From Cercis canadensis (lineage: Eukaryota > Streptophyta > Magnoliopsida > Fabales > Fabaceae), in contig QAOA01000112.1 in the NCBI GenBank assembly GCA_003255065.1, positions 1,660,587 to 1,724,586 of the forward strand: a stretch of DNA of 64,000 bases, in the 5' to 3' direction. Below, piece after piece: positions 1 to 12,067 of this stretch. The notes below the pieces were generated by a model. It ran no database searches. It worked only from the letters and a program-made list of their open reading frames with translations, and was not told where the DNA came from. Positions within the stretch are counted from its first letter, which is position 1; each line of letters begins with the position of its first letter. Both the position numbers and the translations under genes were made by a program.

Positions 1-994
1 CTTGTTCTTCTTGATGAAACTCATCAGATACTTGTCAGTGGGCAGATTTTCATCACTGAAATAATACTCCACCTGCAAGACCATATAAGAATATCAATAA
101 GTAATGTCAAAGAAATCAAGAACTTATAATACTGCTGATAGAAGTGAAGAAGACACCCAAATCAATATATGAAGCCTGTTCTTTGATTCCTATGTTCTTC
201 AGAAGAATATAATTCCTATGCAAAATTGTCTTCTGTACCTTAGGTGATTGTCTGAACCACATGGATCCACACCAATAAATCTATGTATGTCAAAGTCCAA
301 GTCCAAATCCTTTCCCATCAGATTAAATGATAACCTAACAGAAAATTCTCACAATGGTGTAAGTGCCTAGGCTTATTCTTGCTAAGTTCCAATTCAGCCA
401 CAGCTTTCGTCCCAAAATTTTCTATTCTTTTCGCCCCTCCTCTCTTTGTAAGAATTAAATGGTTTTAACTTTTAACTACGAATACTCCGAATCTTGAGTA
501 CCTATACCAATAATTAGAATTGCAAAAATGATGTATAGACTGTGGAAATTGAAGATACCCTTCATCAGAATCAATCTCGTAATACTGCCAGCGTTTTCTC
601 CAGAACCAAACAACACGAAGCCATTTCAGCATCAAACGCCAATCACATACAGGACATACAAAGCAATTGCATTCCGAAAACAGTTTGAAGGTTCAAAGAA
701 AATAGGTCTTGCCTGCTTAATGATCTTGAGCTTGAGATCATCCGTGGAGATACCGGTCTCAGCCGTGTGATCGTGGTCGTGGTCATGATCGTGCTCGTGC
801 TCGAGATCATGGTCGTGGTCGTGGTCGTGATCTTCATCAGACAAAGGAGCTTGAATTTCGTGCTCCACGGCTTCTTCAGCGTTAGGAACAGGATCGGGAC
901 CAAGATCGTCATGCATCGGAGGCGACGGGGTGGGGCCGGCGACAGCTGAAGCGACGGAAACGGCGGCGGAAGTGAGCCCCGCTTCGGCGTCCAT
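1..994 (-). CDS. LARP6: La-related protein 6 (LARP6), 5' part, runs off left edge
   Basis: RNA-binding protein of the La-related family, normally nuclear/cytoplasmic and involved in mRNA handling. Two exons are visible: exon 1 at 713-994 (94 codons) and exon 2 at 1-72 (24 codons, continuing outside the window). Exon 2 opens the La motif with VEYYFSDENLPTDKYLMSFI, the diagnostic start of the winged-helix La domain, and exon 1 ends in DLKLKIIKQ, the residues that normally precede it. The N-terminal 75 residues are Ala/Pro-rich and then carry an alternating His-Asp/Glu tract (about residues 55-75). The join needs a GC donor (CAG|GCAAG at 712-711) and a normal AG acceptor (74-73), phase 0. The start at 994 is the first ATG in frame and has a purine-poor leader before it. 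The identity is certain from the La motif. LARP6 rather than LARP1 follows from the N-terminal position of the motif. The RRM and C-terminal parts lie outside. Confidence 0.93.
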
Positions 995-3900
995 TTTGAC
1001 AAAGAGAGGAAGAGAGGAGAAAGGAAATGGAAAATTTTTCCCCCGCCCTTTCTTCTCCTGCTCTCCAGTCTTCTGTCTCAGATCATTTTATGGCCCTTGA
1101 CATTTCGGTCACGTTCAAATCAACGGATTTCTTGGTTTCCAAAAGGCAGAAAAAAAAAGTTTTTTAAATATTTTTTTATTTATATAGTATGTTATATTAT
1201 ATAAAAATAATCAATATATAAATGACATGTGTATAACTATTTTTAAATTTGTTTGAGAAAATAAGATAAATTATATTTATATCTAATAAAATATTAAAAA
1301 TTACATATACTTACTATATCAGTATAGTATGACATAATCATGTGGTATCATAGAATCTAAAAAAAAATCAATAGATTTCTAGTATTGTTCACCTCATTTC
1401 TCTTAAAACAAAAAAAAAAAAATTCATTAATTTAAACTCATGTAACTTTTTAGGTAATTGATGGTAAGGAGGTTTAATTCTTTGAAATTTGTATTAGTTA
1501 TAAAAATAACTACTTACTATTAAATCATATCTAATAGTTTAAATTTATGTAACTTTTAACAATATAAATAGATCTTTACAAAAGAAAAAAAAAACAATGC
1601 AACTATATTAAATTTAAATCCTTCAAATTAGAATGAAAACAATGGATAATTATTATCCAATTCTAATATTTGAGAGAAAAGATAAAAAGTTTTAAAGAGA
1701 AGTATTTTTTTTACAAGGAAGAGTTATTACTTAAAATGAAATGACTAAAATATCCAATGACTTCACGTAGTTATTATGGTTATCATGTATAAAATATATA
1801 ATTATTTTTTTAGTATATAATATTATCATCTGCACATATAAATTATATAACTACATATATAAATGAAATAATCACATTGTCAAAAGGGTATTTTAATTAT
1901 TTTACTATTGAGGCAAGTATTTTTTAAGAAAACATTTTTTTTTAGAAATTCTTGGTTTTTTCTCTCAATTATTGAAATTTGAGAATAGTTATCTCTAGAA
2001 ACAATGAGGAGGGACAAAATTTTAATATGACCATTTATATTAAATTAATGATGTATAAGAAAAAGTTAGGAGGCAAATATTATAAGTTGCTTTAACACAA
2101 TAATATATTAATGTAGCATATGACTTGAGTAAGTTATACTTACTTTTACATGGCATCCGATAGTTTTTGTTCAGCTTTCATATTAAAATAATTTTCTATT
2201 TATCAATATAATTCGTTTTTTTAAGTTATCTAAATAATTCCTTGCTTTTCACTTATATTGTATAATCTAGATGTACATACAATTTTGTCCTTCTATTTCT
2301 TAGAATGTTTTAATTTAGACTTATAATTTCAATTGTAACAATATTGTCCCTAGGACCAGCACCTACGGACTTTTTTTTCTCTTAATGCACTTAGCTGATG
2401 TGGAGGTACGTCCTTAAGATCACTTGATGAGGAACTTAATCTTAACTGATGAAAGCTGACTTAAAAATACCTTTACCGTTAAAACTAAAAAAAAAATGAT
2501 GTCAATCAACATAATTAGAATTTAGTGACATGTCACTAAGAAATAATACTATGGTGATGAGATGACACAAACAAATGTTGCCACACCATGCCATCAATTA
2601 TTAGTACCATGTAATCAAATTATTGATCAAATCAGTATAATCTATCAAGTTAATGATTAAATTGCTCTAATCGAAGTAATACATTGCTATAACTCAAAAA
2701 AAAAGTAGTAGAAGGTGCCTATAACTTATTATTATTATTATTATTATTTATTTTTATTTTTTTGACAAGGCCTATAACTTATTATTGAGTTCTGAATAAG
2801 AGCCTTTTTTTTTGTGGGGGGGACATGCATAACACATTTCAAATTCAGTAGTTTGAGTGGTAATTGAATAGGTAATCTCTTTAAAAAATTAAGTATTGCA
2901 TCCGTCTGAAAGGGATAATATATAGTACTAATGTGATTGGATTGAACAATATTCACTCCACCGAAAGTTTCAAAATTGACTGCAAAATGATCGATAGGAG
3001 CATATGGTGGATTGTATAGGGAATCAAGAAGCATGTCTTATAAATCTTATCAAGAAAGATACTTGTAGATTTGTATTATTGATTTGATGCAGCATCTTCT
3101 TGTGAAAGCAAATGTTCAAGTGACTTTGATATCATTTGTAGGGAATCAATCCCAAAAATGACAAAATTTGAGATGCAAATCAAGTCCCACGCTTTCATGT
3201 AATCCCACATTGTATGGATAGATACATAAAGAAATTGATTCTATGGGGAATGCACTTAAAACCAACCCACAACCATATTTATAGTGCTCGTACGTAAAGA
3301 TCTCTTCCTTCCCTCTTTTGCACTGTTTGGTAAAAAGTATATCTTATTGTTGTTAAGGAACTATATTTCTAAAGAATAAGTTTATATCTAATATGTTTTC
3401 GCATGCGAAAGTCTTTTGAATTTGAATCATAGATAAAACACAAGTTTACCTCATACTTGTGTTAAAATTTTAATTTAAATCAAAAAATGGGAACACAGGG
3501 ACAGGATCTTTTGATCACTTGGTCAAAGAAACTTTTTACCATGTAAAAAAATTACCTCTTTTAAAAACTTAAAGTCTAAGAATAATTTTATATCTAACAA
3601 TTGTAAATTACACAAACATATCTTGAAGTTTGATAAAATTACATAAACCTTTTTCTTATTTTAGAAATTATAGAAATCTCTCTTCAAATACAAATAAAAA
3701 AGGAGACTTATGTGATTTTAAAGCTAAATAAAAGAAAACTATGTGTAATATATGAAATAAAAAGGGATTTCTGTTATACTAAACTGTAAAGTAAGAAATG
3801 GGATCTTTAATTATGCTTGTCTTCCAAGCTATGAGGATTGTGAAAAATTCTAGTTGGTGATGATTGATGATTTGATGTTTGCCTAACTTCGTTATGTAGG

Positions 3901-4165
3901 TAGTGTTAGTTAAGGGGCTGCTGCTCCTCCTTTTCTATTCTTATTACTGTATAAAATATTTGTGAGATATTTCTGCACAAAAACTAGGTATTTATCATAA
4001 TCATTACTCAAAAGAGAAGTGCCAAAGCATACTCATTTCTGATAGCAAAAACTATAATCTAAATGCACGTTCACATACAACATATTTGGAGAATGTGAGT
4101 TAACCAGCCAACAAAACCTATTAGATATATATAATGCCTAAATAAACCAAACCAAATCAACCCCT
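995..4165. other. AT-rich intergenic region without recognisable genes
   Basis: No reading frame here resembles a protein. A (TTA)n microsatellite sits at 2726-2749, next to a short duplicated phrase (GCCTATAACTTATTATT at about 2717 and 2769). 3590-3780 has loosely inverted halves built on 'ttacacaaacat / atgtgtaat' and may be a worn MITE. 1165-1320 resembles 51660-51810 in the same orientation. 995-1060 is the pyrimidine/purine-biased leader and promoter of the LARP6 gene. Confidence 0.6.
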
Positions 4166-5290
4166 TCAAACCAGAACCCAAAGTAAACCCAAAATTGCAA
4201 TCCCAAGCCTTAGTAAGCCCAACCCATCAACCCCATTTCTTCTAGACCCAGAAAACCAAACCCTGACATCATCTACCACAGGGCCACATAGAGAAGTCAT
4301 GTCATCACTTCTGGTATTGTAATACACACTATAGAAAGCAATTCTGGTTCTCTCAGCTTTAGCAGTGAAATTGAGGTTAGCAGATTGGAAGGTGGAATTG
4401 GAATTTGGTGTGTAATGAAGATTTTGAGCTTGATCACCAGCAAAAGCCATGAGAGCAAGAGGTTGCTTGCACTTGTCATCAGCATGGCCTAATAAGAAGG
4501 TCAAGCTGTATTGTTTGTTTGGTGTGGTTTCTACCATTTGTGATATGATACCTTCCTTTCCTGACACTAATTCAATAGCTCTCTTGCCTTGTGGAACTGC
4601 ATAATGATCAGAATCAATGTAGCGCATGGCGCGGTTCGATTCAACGGTCCAGCCGGGCAGCGAGGAAGTTTCTTCATCAAGGTTAGTGGGAAGCAAGACA
4701 CCAAGGGAAGTGTTTTTGAACATGAATGGACCTTCTTCAAAATCTCCATTGATTACTGCATTATCTGCATAGTAATACACAAAGACAACACATTGAGCAA
4801 ACGAGCCTGGTTTTAGTACAAGGTAGTTTGCTGACTGCTCTTGTTGGTTAAATATTTGAGTTTTACTACTAGGGCAAAACATGTCTTTTATCTTAAGGAA
4901 TATCCTGAAAATTATATAAAGGATTCTAATTAAAGAATAATCATAATTAAAATAATTTTTATGTAATAAATTTGAAAGCAAATAGATTTACGGTTAAAAA
5001 ATTTGTCAAAATTGTTACATACTTAATAGAAAAGAGATCAACTTACTAACTTGGTTCAGGGTCACACTTCCTGTGCCAAAAAAATACACATACACACTCT
5101 TTCACCAAAAAAAAAAAAATCGAAAAAAAGAGAGATTAACTTACCAACTTGGTTTCAACTATTTTTCTGAAAAAACGCACAGTTTCAATGTTGATAAAAA
5201 CAAATTCTTTTTTCTCTTTGGTAGAGGATTTGCTACATTTAAAGGATGAAAAAAGTTTGAAAAAAAAAAGTGGCAAGAAGAGTTAGAGGG

Positions 5291-5340
<50 letters not shown>

Positions 5341-8300
5341 NTTTTTTTTTTGCGGTTACCTTTCGGCCTATCCGGAGTGAACATCTTCTTAACTGCAATA
5401 TTGTCAATGATAGGCCCACAAGTGGGGTCATCCTCCATGCCCGGGTTATTAAACACCAACCTAATCGTATCCGTTTCAGCATTGAAAGCTACCGCGTAAG
5501 GGTCCCACCCCTGCACGTTGTACAGTGTCTGCAAGTCTATCCTCTGTGATGCAGGTGGCACAGACACGTTCAGTGACTCCAACTGAGCGCACGTGCGAGC
5601 CGCACTAAACGTGAGGGAGTAAATGGACCCTTTCTCCACCGTTAGATCCTGGCTGATCTCAGCGTCGTTTCCCAGCCTCACTGCGTGTCTACCTTGCGGT
5701 ATGATGAGGATCAAAGCACCCTGCTTTTGCCCCGATTCCACCAGCTCAACGGTGCCGTTTGTTTTCCAGTTTGGAATTTCGGTGGGTCCCGCTGGCTCTA
5801 CTATTGCTTCGCTAGGAAAACCGTTTGCTGGGGATTGCTCAAAATCTCCGTTTGGCACTAACCCTGTTTTGAAATCAATTCAATATAGAAAACTTTGCAT
5901 CACAAAATAAACGTGCCCTTTTATTAAGAGAGAGTAGAAAAAGAATTAATGAAAAGCTAAAATGGGAAAATTTTTAACCTCATTTTCACACTTTTACTTT
6001 TTAACCATCCATCGCTTCTCACCTTTTACTAAACAATGCAATAGATAGTATGGTTCCCAAAGATGCCATAATTACTAAAATGGAGAATTCATCACATACA
6101 AATACAAATGACAATAGGTTTGTATAGTTAAAAGGAGCAATTAGCATGTTTGAAGGAGACTTCAAACGGCTTGCTTTTTCTTTTTCAAACTAGTTATGGA
6201 GATATAATATAGTTTCCAAAGCATACATTGCATTTGTTATTTTCTTCAAAAATTTAACTCATGGAACCTAGACAATATTCACTATCAACATGGTCTAAAT
6301 AATTCAAAGCTATCACAAAGAAAGCTTATGAATTAAATTATATAATATTTTCTTTTATAAATAATCATCCTCCATGTTAGTTCTCTCCAACGTTTATCAC
6401 CTAAGTCAAGTGCATGATAATATACATTACTTAAGTTAACCATATAGATTTTAGACTTTGAAATAAGTAATAAAGGGTTAAGTGAAGATTCAATAAGTCC
6501 TAGATTTGATTCTTCACCCTTTTAAAAAATGTGTTTAAGCTCAAGCACATTTCAACTCCATTTCTAATGACATGAATGCACTCCTTGAATGAATGATATT
6601 CCCTATCCATGCAAGCAAAGCATATAAGACATAAACATCAAACATATCATGTACACCAATTTATTAGCTGTGGCACATTTCATTGTCAAGGCATTTTCTA
6701 TGAGGCATAGGACCAGTAGAATAACCCACCCACATGGCAATCTCAAATTGTATCCAAACTAAATGTAACGCTGGCCATGCTCAATTGATTGGAGTATCCC
6801 AACAATTAACCAAGAAGAAAAATGATTGAGCAAATTGCAATTTACCTCCAAAGAACAAAAGGGGGGAAATGCAAAATAGAAATTGGCTGTCCTAAACAAG
6901 TTCAATTTGCACTTGGTTCTTGTATGTGTGATTATGCATAATTTGTAGGCTAAGAAAGGGAATAGAGTACAAATAAGTAGTGTTTTTATTTATTTATCAT
7001 GATTAGCTTTTGTTATTGTACTTGGCCTGGCAATGGAAACCCTCAAGTGTCATTTTAGGGTTTGAAAGGAAAGGAAAGGAATTTAATTTCTATAGCTTCT
7101 TCTAGAATAACAATTTAAGCAGATGGACCCACACTCATGAGTAGGTGGAATTCACAAACTACACTTCACATGTGAACCTCCTAGATAAGTAGATAGAACA
7201 AGTGATAGGAATTTCTCAAAAATCTTCTTCCTAGAGGATCTTTTTATCTAAAAAAGGAACCACATAATAATAAAAAAGAACTTGGTTTTGATTTTTCATC
7301 ACAATTGCAGCATATATAGTTGTACACCATACTTTCAAATGAAGAAATAATCTAGATCCTTTAGTTACAACTAGGTTTTTTTTATTTGGTCAAAGTTAGG
7401 GAGAGAGAGAGATCAAAAGTAGTATCAATGATTTTAATTATAGCATTTTTTTTTTAATTCTTTTGCAATTAGTCATTTTCTTCTTTTTTTTCTACTATAG
7501 CATTACTAGAATAGAAATTGTGGTCCATGGATAACCTCATCCAAGTATGGGCCTCCAAAGCCCATAGCAAAATAAATGAACAAAATAAGTTACCCTTCAA
7601 AAGTGTCTCAATATATACCAACTAGCCCTACTCTCTTAGAAGCACATAGAGTTAAAAGAAGGTACCCTTCCAAACAGGTCTCAATATGCCAACTAACCAA
7701 GCTGCTTAGAAGCACACACAAAAAAGATTTGCCACCACTATACGACAAAAAAAATGATGCTTGCAGGAACAAATTGAGCATTGGTCCAAGCGTGTGGGCC
7801 CCAATACAATCCGACCCTATCTTAACCAGACATTCTATAATTTCTATTTCCTACTCCTAGTCCTTTCAATTTGACTGAAGAAAACCACTTTTTCTTTTAA
7901 CCATGCCCTTTTAACCTAGTAATGCTATTTCTATATTAATAATTATTATAATCTGTAAAAAAAAAAAATTAATTTGATGAGACTCACTAAATAATATCAC
8001 TTTAGCCAAAGTGTAAAAAATAGTGTGACATAAATGATAAGCCTATGATGAAAAAGCATTTCACTTTTTTGAGGGACTGCAGGGCATTGAGATCAAAATA
8101 GTGACCCAAAACGACAAATAGCAGTAAAGTAAAGTATTAGGTGCTAGCTTACTTTACGGAAAGGCCCTTGTACTTTTGTCAAAATTGGTGGGGAAAAGCA
8201 AGTGAAGCTTGGCGGGAACATGCCAATTAAGTCATTTCGCATCCCTAGGATATGAAGAAAACGTCTTACAGTTGGGACCCATGTTTTCTTATTTCATGAT

Positions 8301-9450
8301 TTGCCTATCTCATTTCATATATATGCGCTGCTTATGGTATCTCTCTCCTATTTACTTTTTTTTTTTTTTTTTTATATTTCTATAAGAAAAGGGAGANTTT
8401 TCTATATTTCTATAAGAAAAGGGAGATGGTACACTATACCCATAATTCAAGGGGATAGTGATGAAAATGATTTTTTTCAAGACCAAATTGAAAAAAAAAA
8501 TCATTTTTTCCAGGTCTTTTTTTAGGGAAAGGAGTAAGTGGGAACATGGGAAAAAAACATAAATCAAAGGCTCCCATTCCCAAAAATATCAGAAAAAAAC
8601 AAGAATTCGGTGGAAAATAAAACAATAAAAAAAAGTGGGATTTTTATTTTTGAGGTGAGGAACATGGGGTGGGTAGAGAAGTAAGAAAAAACCTCTAATG
8701 TGGGGCTTCTTCTGGGTTCAATATGATGACCAGAGTCTTCCCAGTGGTAAAAACAGTCGACAACAAGTGAAAATGAAAGACAGCTGGGAGAATAAAACAC
8801 ACAACAACTGCAAATCCATTGGTCCCCTATTTAGTTTTTAAGCAACAAAAGGCTAATTTAGCACCAAACTCAAAATGAAACAGATGACCAAATGGAACTC
8901 CGTTAACATTGAATCCAAGATTTGGTAGCCTGGTTTCTATAATTGGACTATTCTTAATGGTCTCACCAAAATAGTAGCCCCTACAGTTAAAAATGGAAGC
9001 AGAATCACATGGTAAAAAACACTCAGAATTTGCCTCACCCACCACACCCAGAAAACCAATTCAAACAAATTACAACACTATCAAATAGCATATTATCTTT
9101 GTGTTATAGTACTAGAGTGCAGAATAGAAACAAAACCCACAAATTTTACAGAGTGTAACCACATTGAAGCTCATTCCAAGTACCAAAATGAGAAAACAGT
9201 ACTTGTATCAGATCTCAGCAATTAAAAGGAGAAAACCCCCAAAACGTTAGACCCATAAAGAGATTGTCACTAAAAATACGAGAAGCAAAATGGAAGCCAA
9301 ATTGGTAACCATACTTTTAGGCAGAGGAATGAGAAAAAAGCTAAGAGGTGTAGAGAACATACCATCTTCTGTTATGGTGGAGAAAGCGAAGTGAAGTAAG
9401 AGAAGTATGAAAATGGATACCCATTTCATTCTTGTGGAGCTCCGAGCCAT
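4166..9450 (-). CDS. DUF642 cell-wall protein (BIIDXI/TEEBE family, possibly GPI-anchored)
   Basis: Secreted cell-wall protein of the plant DUF642 family. Members bind wall polysaccharide and some affect pectin methylesterase activity. Three exons: 9363-9450, 5360-5863 and 4166-4764, phases 1 and 1, giving 396 residues, the usual family length. Residues 1-27 form a signal peptide (MARSSTRMKWVSIFILLLLH). Two galactose-binding-like halves follow, each starting with the family NGDFE motif: LVPNGDFEQSP near residue 31 and NAVINGDFEEGP near 199. Each ends with the CGPxxD motif (TCGPIIDNIAV, LCGPVVDDVRV). The last 20 residues are hydrophobic (GLLRLGIAILGLLWVLV) after a small-residue region, which suggests a GPI signal as in the At1g29980/At2g34510 branch. 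That is inferred. Intron 1 is 3.5 kb and intron 2 holds a poly-T tract with an N close to the exon 2 donor. The 5' leader contains CTT repeats (9470-9490). Confidence 0.95.
5292..5351. repeat. Poly-T tract interrupted by N (assembly join)
   Basis: About 60 T with a single N at 5341, inside DUF642 intron 2 and only nine bases from the exon 2 donor (GT at 5359-5358). The length cannot be trusted. It resembles three other N positions in this window that also sit on T runs. Confidence 0.85.
8373..8426. repeat. 24-bp direct duplication flanking an N (probable unmerged contig overlap)
   Basis: An identical 24-bp stretch, starting TATATTTCTATAAG, occurs at 8373-8396 and 8403-8426 on either side of the N at 8397. 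It lies inside DUF642 intron 1, so no coding sequence is affected. It is more likely one sequence represented twice than a true tandem repeat. Confidence 0.7.
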
Positions 9451-9757
9451 CTGCACGCCCAAATATTCTTTCTTCTTCTTCTTCTTCTCTCTCTCTCCTT
9501 TCTCAGTCTCTTTCTCTCGCCTTGCTTGCTCTGTGTACTCTGTTTTTGAGGAGCACAAAGGAAAGAGGGTAATGCGAGTGTCCTTTTATCCAAGATTCCA
9601 GTACCGTCGGCTTTTTGCTGTTTAATTTAAGTTAAAATCACTTTATTTAAGTAAAGTTTGATTTAACATATCTCGATGTTTGACAGAAGGGCCTTCTTCC
9701 ATGATAAATTTGTTTGAATATATTATTATATGGTACTAGAATTTAGAATAAAACATT

Positions 9758-10751
9758 GGGAAAAGTTTAAAAAAATCTCTCTAAATTATACTCTTGTTGT
9801 ACTTTATTCTTCATACTTTAAAAAGTAAGAAAGATCTCCTTCAACTATTAAAATATAAGTTTTACCCCTAAGACCCAGACGGACATCCAAAAATAGACAG
9901 AAAGAATCACGTGTCTGGTACATGTAGTGTTTAATCTAGGTCATAGTGTAATTTATAAGGGTATAAATAAAAATAAATTTATTTAAAATTGGGTCAAAAA
10001 GTAATATTTAAAAAAAATCGAGGTCAAATTATAATATTAAAAAATTATCATCTTCAACCTCTAGCAGCTATCCATTTCCAAAATTCGACTCGTTTTCAAA
10101 TCAATTTGGGTCATCTTTATATTTCTTAACTAAAATTTGTAAATCATATATCATTTTAAAGCTTGTGAAATTTGAAACAATATTATGTTATTAGTTTTAA
10201 GATTGAAGCTCAAAATGAAGCACGAAAAACTAAAGGCAGTAGCGGTACATGTCACTCAATCCGGCCAATCAAGAGTGGATTTTTCTAAATTCTTTAAGGA
10301 GTTTTGTGCAAAATTCATTTTCTAACACTACCCAAGCAATTTCTTTTTTCAAATAGTTCAATCTTTCTCCAAATTCTTCAAAGAATTTCAAAATTCATTT
10401 TCTAACACTACCCAAGCAAGTTTTGAGGATATTAGCTATAGTTTTTGAGTTTCTAGCTATGATTTCACTTATTCTCTTATTCCTTTCTAATTAAGAACGA
10501 ATTTCTCCAAATTTTTTGAATAAAAGATTTTGGAGTTCATAACTATGATTTTTTGACTTTCTGATTTTACGAGTTTTGAGATTGTACGTGCATGACATGT
10601 GATTCTTTCTGTCCATTAATGAACGTCTGTTTGGTATTTGGGGGTAAAACACACATTTTCGTAGTAGAAGGAGGTCTTTTTTATGTTTTTTGAGCATGAA
10701 GGGCAAAATGCAATAAGAGTATAATTTAGAAGGATTTTTTAGAATTTTTCC
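9758..10751. mobile_element. Non-autonomous Mutator-like element with 158-bp inverted repeats
   Basis: The left end (9758-9915) and the reverse complement of the right end (10594-10751) align over their whole length, beginning GGGAAAAG / GGAAAAAT. They share blocks such as TAAATTATACTCTT and CAGAAAGAATCAC. Flanking 9-mers TAAAACATT (9749-9757) and TAAAAAATT (10752-10760) agree at 8 of 9 positions, as expected for a Mutator target-site duplication. The 994-bp body has no transposase frame. Inside, a 29-bp phrase ending CACTACCCAAGCAA is repeated at 10311-10339 and 10391-10419, so an 80-bp unit has been duplicated. The diverged ends and the imperfect duplication suggest an old insertion. Confidence 0.8.
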
Positions 10752-10776
10752 TAAAAAATTTAATGGTGTTAAAAAT

Positions 10777-11643
10777 TAATGTTTTAAAAACCGAACCGGT
10801 GAACGAACCGTTTTGACAAAAAATACTGGTCGGACCGGTCGGATCGGTTGGACCGTTCGGTCGGACCGGTTGAATCGAAGCTTTTTCTAAACTTACAGAT
10901 TAACAAAAAATAAAACATAAAAAATAAATCACAATTCATTGAACTTAACTCATAAGTGAAAGTTTCAAATTTAAAGATTCAAATAACTAAAAGTCAAAAG
11001 ATATAAAAACCTAATCTATATACATCTAATTTAAAATGGTAATCTATAATAAAATTAGATTATTTCAATGGCCAACATTTTTTACAAGTTCACATACTCT
11101 TAACATAATCAAGTTTGCAATTTTTTAAAAAAAAAAAATTAGATAATTAGAACATATAAAACATGTGTACAGTGTGACTATGTGTTATAATTTTTACATA
11201 TTTAAAAATTTAATATTAAATAAATCTATTAAATAGTTAATAAATAATTTTTGTGTAATAATAAATACAAGTCTTGAGTTGTCCCAATGATTTGGATAGG
11301 AAAAAAATTAATTTCTTAACTAGTTTATTAATAAATATATTTATATGTGATATTATACTCAAAAATTGATATGTCCTGGTGGTAAAGAATGCCACATTTG
11401 AAGAAAAGGGGAGGGGATCGAATTCACCCAACAGCAATTTCGCTTCCAAGTTAGCAATTTTGCAAGCCGTCCGGTTTTCTAAAACCGGACCGGTTCACCG
11501 GTTCACACCGGTTTTGGCGGTTCTCTCCGGTTTTAGGCGGTTTAACCGCTACAACGGTTTAGGGGTATGAACCGGACCGGATTTCCAAACGGACACCGGT
11601 TGGACCGGTCGGACCGCCCGGTCCGGTCCGGTTTTTAAAACAT
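10777..11643. mobile_element. Small DNA transposon with CCGGT-rich subterminal arrays and 10-bp target duplication
   Basis: Ends are inverted copies: ATGTTTTAAAAACCGAACCGG on the left, and ATGTTTTAAAAACCGGACCGG read from the right end inward. Both are followed by dense ACCGG/CCGGT repeats (10791-10875 and 11467-11633) in otherwise AT-rich DNA. The element is bounded by a perfect TGTTAAAAAT duplication (10767-10776 and 11644-11653). Two extra bases (TA) lie between the left duplication and the repeat. There is no transposase frame. A 10-bp duplication fits the Mutator superfamily best, but the class is not certain. It sits 25 bp from the neighbouring Mutator-like element. Confidence 0.75.
11371..11431 (+). 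repeat. tRNA-like/SINE-like segment inside the CCGGT-rich element
   Basis: The segment contains a phrase resembling a Pol III A box (GTCCTGGTGGTAAAG, from about 11373). About 30 bases further is a B-box-like GGGGATCGAATTC. Spacing and order suit a tRNA-derived SINE head. No poly-A tail or duplication could be assigned, so this is tentative. Confidence 0.3.
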
Positions 11644-12067
11644 TGTTAAAAATAGACGCTTATTATATTATAAAAAATAATTAAAATATTTTTTAATATT
11701 ATGTAATTATTATATATAAATTATGTAGTTATATAATTATTATGTTAAGATATAAATAAAAAAAATTACATAATGCTAAATTTTTGTAGTTATTTTATAT
11801 TATATGATAGGCACATATTTAAAAAATAAATTCTTTTACACTTTTTGGTCTTTTTATTTTTTAGGTTCTTAATCATAAGGAGGACACAAACTAAATTTTT
11901 ATTTAAATATAGTACAATATTAGAGGTAAGAATCACTGAATTATTTATCTAAGAAAAACCAAGGTTTTAGATTTGAATTTATTTTTCATATCTCTAATTA
12001 ATAAAAATTAACTTTATCTATTAATACCAAAAAAAAAAAAATTGAGATTAGAGAACATGGGGGGTAA

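Noticed and set aside
643-1002. Overlapping open frames on both strands across LARP6 exon 1
   Set aside because: They are by-products of the repetitive His/Asp codon array. Only the frame leading into the La motif makes sense.
7576-7860. 94-codon open frame on the plus strand
   Set aside because: It lies inside DUF642 intron 1 on the opposite strand and has no family resemblance.
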